Shown here piece by piece: positions 63,001 to 64,000 of a stretch of DNA of 64,000 bases. The stretch covers positions 30,548,061 through 30,612,060 of the forward strand of contig NW_019211454.1 of assembly GCF_002443255.2 (NCBI RefSeq). Direction: 5' to 3'. The stretch comes from Varroa destructor. Taxonomy: Eukaryota > Arthropoda > Arachnida > Mesostigmata > Varroidae. The notes beneath the pieces are model-generated. The model saw nothing but the letters and a program-made list of their open reading frames with translations, did not search any database and was not told the DNA's origin. A program made the position numbers and the translations under genes. Position 1 is the stretch's first letter. Every line of letters starts with the position of its first letter.

Positions 63001-64000
63001 CACCACTCATTTTGGCATATTGCCATTGTGACAATTGGGCCTCGAATAGATATTCTATCACAAAAGCATAACAGTCCCGTATCATTTGAGTATGATAAGA
63101 CGTCCATCATCCTGATCAGTCCATTTGCGAAAGTAGTAAAGTCTAGCTATTAGTATACTAGTTCTGTAAAGAATATGATTTTCAAAGACGTGTACATGAA
63201 TCGCAAACACATACGCTCAGAGTCTGATCGTACACTTATAGAGTTAGACATGGACACCTTTTACATAAACTATTCGGGGTGGTTACCATCTGAAGTATGG
63301 CTACTCAGTTTGTGAGCTTAATGGGTCCGATTATTGAAAAAAAATAGTTTACTTCTAAAAAAAATGAATAAAATATGACTACTTCTATTAGGAAACTGTG
63401 CGCTCATACAATGCAGGAAATAAAACGCGAGAGCAAAATGACATGCGGGCATACTACAATGTCGATATTTTCCACTAATAATTAACGTAACTTGCTTTAT
63501 TACAAAAAAAAAAAACATGTAATTCACAAGCAATTAAATTAATATTGCTTTGGTCGACATAAANNNNNNNNNNNNNNNNNNNNNNNNNNNNNNNNNNNNN
63601 NNNNNNNNNNNNNNNNNNNNNNNNNNNNNNNNNNNNNNNNNNNNNNNNNNNNNNNNNNNNNNNATATAGGGCCTTGGTATCGGTGATTCAACTCTGCGTT
63701 TATTGTAAAGTCTTGTATATTTTTTTGTAAACACATATGAATATAATATTGTTATCAGAAATTTGGGCGCTATTCTGCCACATCGTAATTAATCTAAGTT
63801 TTATTGAATGGATCTGTATAAATTTAAGAGCGTAATTCAAATCTGTGTGTCAAAAAGGCTGATGCTTACTGTCAAGTCTGTTGAAGGCTCCGTAAAATTC
63901 GGCCACCGATAGGGTACCATCCTTATCGACATCATCAAACACTAACATATCTGCTAGAATACAAGCCTGTGACAACTGGGCCATTTTGTCATCTTCCGAT
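56873..64000 (-). CDS. FSTL5: FSTL5-like gene (follistatin-related protein 4/5), partial, 10 exons
   Basis: Gene-level entry. Joining ten exons on the minus strand gives an uninterrupted 699-residue C-terminal part of a secreted follistatin-like glycoprotein. The order is EF-hand (residues 23-34 form the loop), Ig domain 1 (Cys71, Trp83, Cys121), Ig domain 2 (Cys162, Trp174, Cys242), then about 430 residues matching the FSTL4/5 C-terminal region, which looks like a beta-propeller. This domain order and many short motifs (DTGAY-C, DISSL, HHT-H-PV, ITDLAF-like) agree with vertebrate FSTL5 as I know it. Vertebrate FSTL4 and FSTL5 are paralogues, so an invertebrate copy may be the single pre-duplication orthologue. 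The function in arthropods is not established; the family is extracellular and calcium-binding. The 5' part (signal peptide, Kazal domain, first EF-hand) is outside the window. Splice phases at successive junctions are 1,0,1,1,0,0,1,1,1. No canonical AATAAA is visible within about 1 kb after the stop. Confidence 0.93.
57277..57444 (-). CDS. FSTL5: FSTL5-like exon 9: C-terminal region
   Basis: Acceptor CCGTAG preceded by a pyrimidine stretch, donor ATCG|GTAAGC (residues 580-634). LHFLFDVKTTLAIADLAFFP and YDLYASSSSKEDILLVNL followed by QDGKVEMI match the vertebrate FSTL5 strand series ending in a SSGKVKMI-like motif. Phase 1 on both sides. Confidence 0.94.
57875..58183 (-). CDS. FSTL5: FSTL5-like exon 8: C-terminal region with Asn-rich insert
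   Basis: Acceptor TATCAG, donor ACAG|GTTAGT (residues 477-578). The first half (SCVDPDSG, then VLDYITDEVILF, GRPRVAPDSQYVVTLH) aligns with the vertebrate block of DxSG, a VTDSVIGF-like strand and VSPDGHYLVS. The second half carries an insert beginning SPSTSGTLSPDQRG. It includes seven consecutive Asn codons (57945-57965, mixed AAT/AAC) and Ser/His/Asn residues before homology resumes at DVTIVVQAVTD. The insert probably lies in a surface loop. Confidence 0.93.
57945..57965 (-). repeat. In-frame poly-Asn (AAT/AAC) tract in exon 8
   Basis: Seven consecutive Asn codons mixing AAC and AAT, inside a longer Ser/Asn/His-rich insert of the FSTL5-like protein. The mixed codons suggest the tract is not very recent. 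Confidence 0.95.
58477..58843 (-). CDS. FSTL5: FSTL5-like exon 7: C-terminal region
   Basis: Acceptor GATCAG, donor CTTG|GTAAGT, 122 codons plus one base (residues 354-475). Recognisable blocks are PVELYYVPHLDQLWVLCW, KKHHTVHPEPVEGHFD, ALFIP, GLAKMDLRAMKYVRSIDFG and a later VTCHP. Each matches the vertebrate FSTL5 segment in order and spacing. This is the longest block of unambiguous homology in the window after the Ig domains. Confidence 0.95.
58993..59163 (-). CDS. FSTL5: FSTL5-like exon 6: C-terminal region
   Basis: Acceptor GATCAG, donor GAT|GTGAGT, exactly 57 codons in phase 0 on both sides (residues 297-353). CSWGRAINVADRYVYVSQP followed by TRGRVLVISRVQMVVVD corresponds to the well-conserved family block of a cysteine, a tryptophan, then a YVAQP-like strand and a VLIVDV-like strand. 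The alternating hydrophobic strands suit a beta-propeller blade; that fold is inference. Confidence 0.92.
59320..59408 (-). CDS. FSTL5: FSTL5-like exon 5: linker into C-terminal region
   Basis: Acceptor GCCGCAG, donor CAG|GTTAGA (weaker at +3/+4 than the others). It encodes residues 268-296, with RRFFAFHDWGISVYDPDNC then RLYHQ. This aligns with the vertebrate segment that begins the C-terminal region (a phenylalanine/tyrosine-rich strand, then an Asp-Gly turn and a cysteine). At 89 nt it is easy to miss by ORF calling. Phase in 1, phase out 0. Confidence 0.88.
59712..60095 (-). CDS. FSTL5: FSTL5-like exon 4: Ig domain 2
   Basis: Acceptor TTTGCAG, donor A|GTAAGT, with only 115 bp of intron before it. 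It encodes residues 140-266. Ig landmarks are MECHV (Cys162), VQWLKN (Trp174) and YADTGAYMCVA (Asp236, Cys242), then the family-typical ARDISSLVVQDEP. Between WLKNDEPL and GNGTALMV there are about 40 residues rich in Ser, Gly, Thr and Ala. This is far longer than the roughly 12-residue spacing I recall for vertebrate FSTL5, so there is probably an expanded loop. Confidence 0.94.
60211..60328 (-). CDS. FSTL5: FSTL5-like exon 3: second half of Ig domain 1
   Basis: Acceptor GCACAG, donor A|GTGAGT. It encodes residues 100-138. The motif VFADGSLYLTNVQLVHTGNY then SCHA supplies the second Ig cysteine (Cys121), and the exon ends QTHVLLVH, a hallmark of this family's first Ig domain. It is short (118 nt), sits 300 bp downstream of exon 2, and its frame has no start codon of its own. 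It is recognised by splice sites and homology. Confidence 0.92.
60629..60795 (-). CDS. FSTL5: FSTL5-like exon 2: first half of Ig domain 1
   Basis: The exon is preceded by acceptor CACAG and followed by donor AAG|GTATGT. It encodes residues 45-99, with the first Ig cysteine in VEMKCDV (Cys71) and the core tryptophan in IVWRRHG (Trp83), then LNTLQEEDIK. The run PPPPIVWRRHGIDLNTL closely matches the vertebrate FSTL5 first Ig domain. It joins the EF-hand exon in phase across a 3,074-bp intron and ends in phase 0. Confidence 0.93.
61546..61564 (-). promoter_or_regulatory. CTCF-like word AGTAGATGGCGCT
   Basis: On the minus strand AGTAGATGGCGCTGTTG contains AGATGGCGC, fitting the AGRKGGCGC core known for insect CTCF. 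A related word GCAGATGGTGGCGCT lies 1.2 kb away at 62756-62775 on the same strand. Motif evidence only. Confidence 0.35.
62076..62300 (+). promoter_or_regulatory. G-tract cluster with quadruplex potential
   Basis: On the plus strand G6-TTT-G4-A-G6 lies at about 62080-62100. G6 tracts follow near 62187 and 62238. Then come G10 at 62269-62278, G4 at 62284-62287 and G3 at 62294-62296, which fit a four-run G3+ pattern with loops up to 7. This is the template strand of the FSTL5-like gene, so its transcript is C-rich here. Quadruplex formation is inference. Confidence 0.5.
63564..63663. other. Assembly gap of exactly 100 N
   Basis: A run of 100 N inside the first visible intron. A round 100 is the usual placeholder for a gap of unknown length, so the real intron size is uncertain. 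Confidence 0.99.
63870..64000 (-). CDS. FSTL5: FSTL5-like exon 1 of the visible part: EF-hand
   Basis: The exon runs off the window edge, so its true 5' end is unknown. It encodes residues 1-43, including a canonical calcium loop DVDKDGTLSVAE with Asp at loop positions 1, 3 and 5, Gly at 6 and Glu at 12. The flanking helix residues MLVFD and FYGAFNRL are typical of an EF-hand. It ends at donor A|GTAAGC in phase 1; the next exon supplies GC to complete a Ser codon. An unpaired EF-hand is unusual, so its partner is expected upstream, beyond the window. Confidence 0.9.

Larger units (their letters stand above)
60796..63869 (-). other. Large first visible intron of the FSTL5-like gene (3,074 bp)
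   Basis: Bounded by donor GTAAGC (63864-63869) and acceptor CACAG. Phases on both sides match, so no further exon is required between the EF-hand and Ig domain 1. It contains a GC-rich, G-tract-bearing island at roughly 61700-62880, a CTCF-like word at 61546-61564 and another at 62756-62775. It also holds a poly-A/T-rich stretch near 63340-63520 and the N gap. An alternative exon or internal promoter cannot be excluded. Confidence 0.8.

Overview
This is a eukaryotic, non-coding-rich window, most likely from an arthropod. My guess is a chelicerate such as a mite, held at low confidence. The reasons are an AT-rich background with many dinucleotide microsatellites, a spliced gene with short introns (about 115-430 bp apart from one of 3.07 kb) bounded by canonical GT/AG sites, decayed eukaryotic transposons, and a scaffold gap of exactly 100 N at 63564-63663. 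No bacterial, phage, rRNA or CRISPR signal was seen.

Only one gene can be supported with confidence. It lies on the minus strand from the right edge (64000) down to 56873 and encodes the C-terminal 699 residues of a follistatin-related protein 4/5 (FSTL5-like). Ten coding exons were resolved. In order they carry an EF-hand, two I-set immunoglobulin domains, and the long FSTL4/5-specific C-terminal region. All nine junctions keep the reading frame, and the last exon ends at a stop where the family normally ends. The signal peptide, Kazal/follistatin module and first EF-hand must lie beyond position 64000. The first visible intron (60796-63869) holds a GC-rich island with G-tracts, a 184-codon open frame of doubtful meaning, and the assembly gap.

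The remaining 56.8 kb looks like a gene desert downstream of this gene, or long-intron/intergenic DNA of unseen neighbours. It contains a dead Tc1-like transposase (28885-29855, minus), two clearly related tRNA-derived SINE-like copies (about 25455-25690 and 28645-28850, minus) and two more tentative ones (near 11430 and 35080). There are three hairpins (3161-3225, 23898-23935, 43677-43717), several microsatellites, and a number of GC-richer islands. One island (49100-49204) has the codon-position composition of a real exon. Another (around 33589-33636) has paired ETS-type motifs like a promoter.

I found no convincing novel system. The items most worth checking are the exon-like island at 49.1 kb, the SINE family, the perfect hairpins, the recurrent TAGATGGYGG word, and the GC-rich island in the FSTL5-like gene's large intron.
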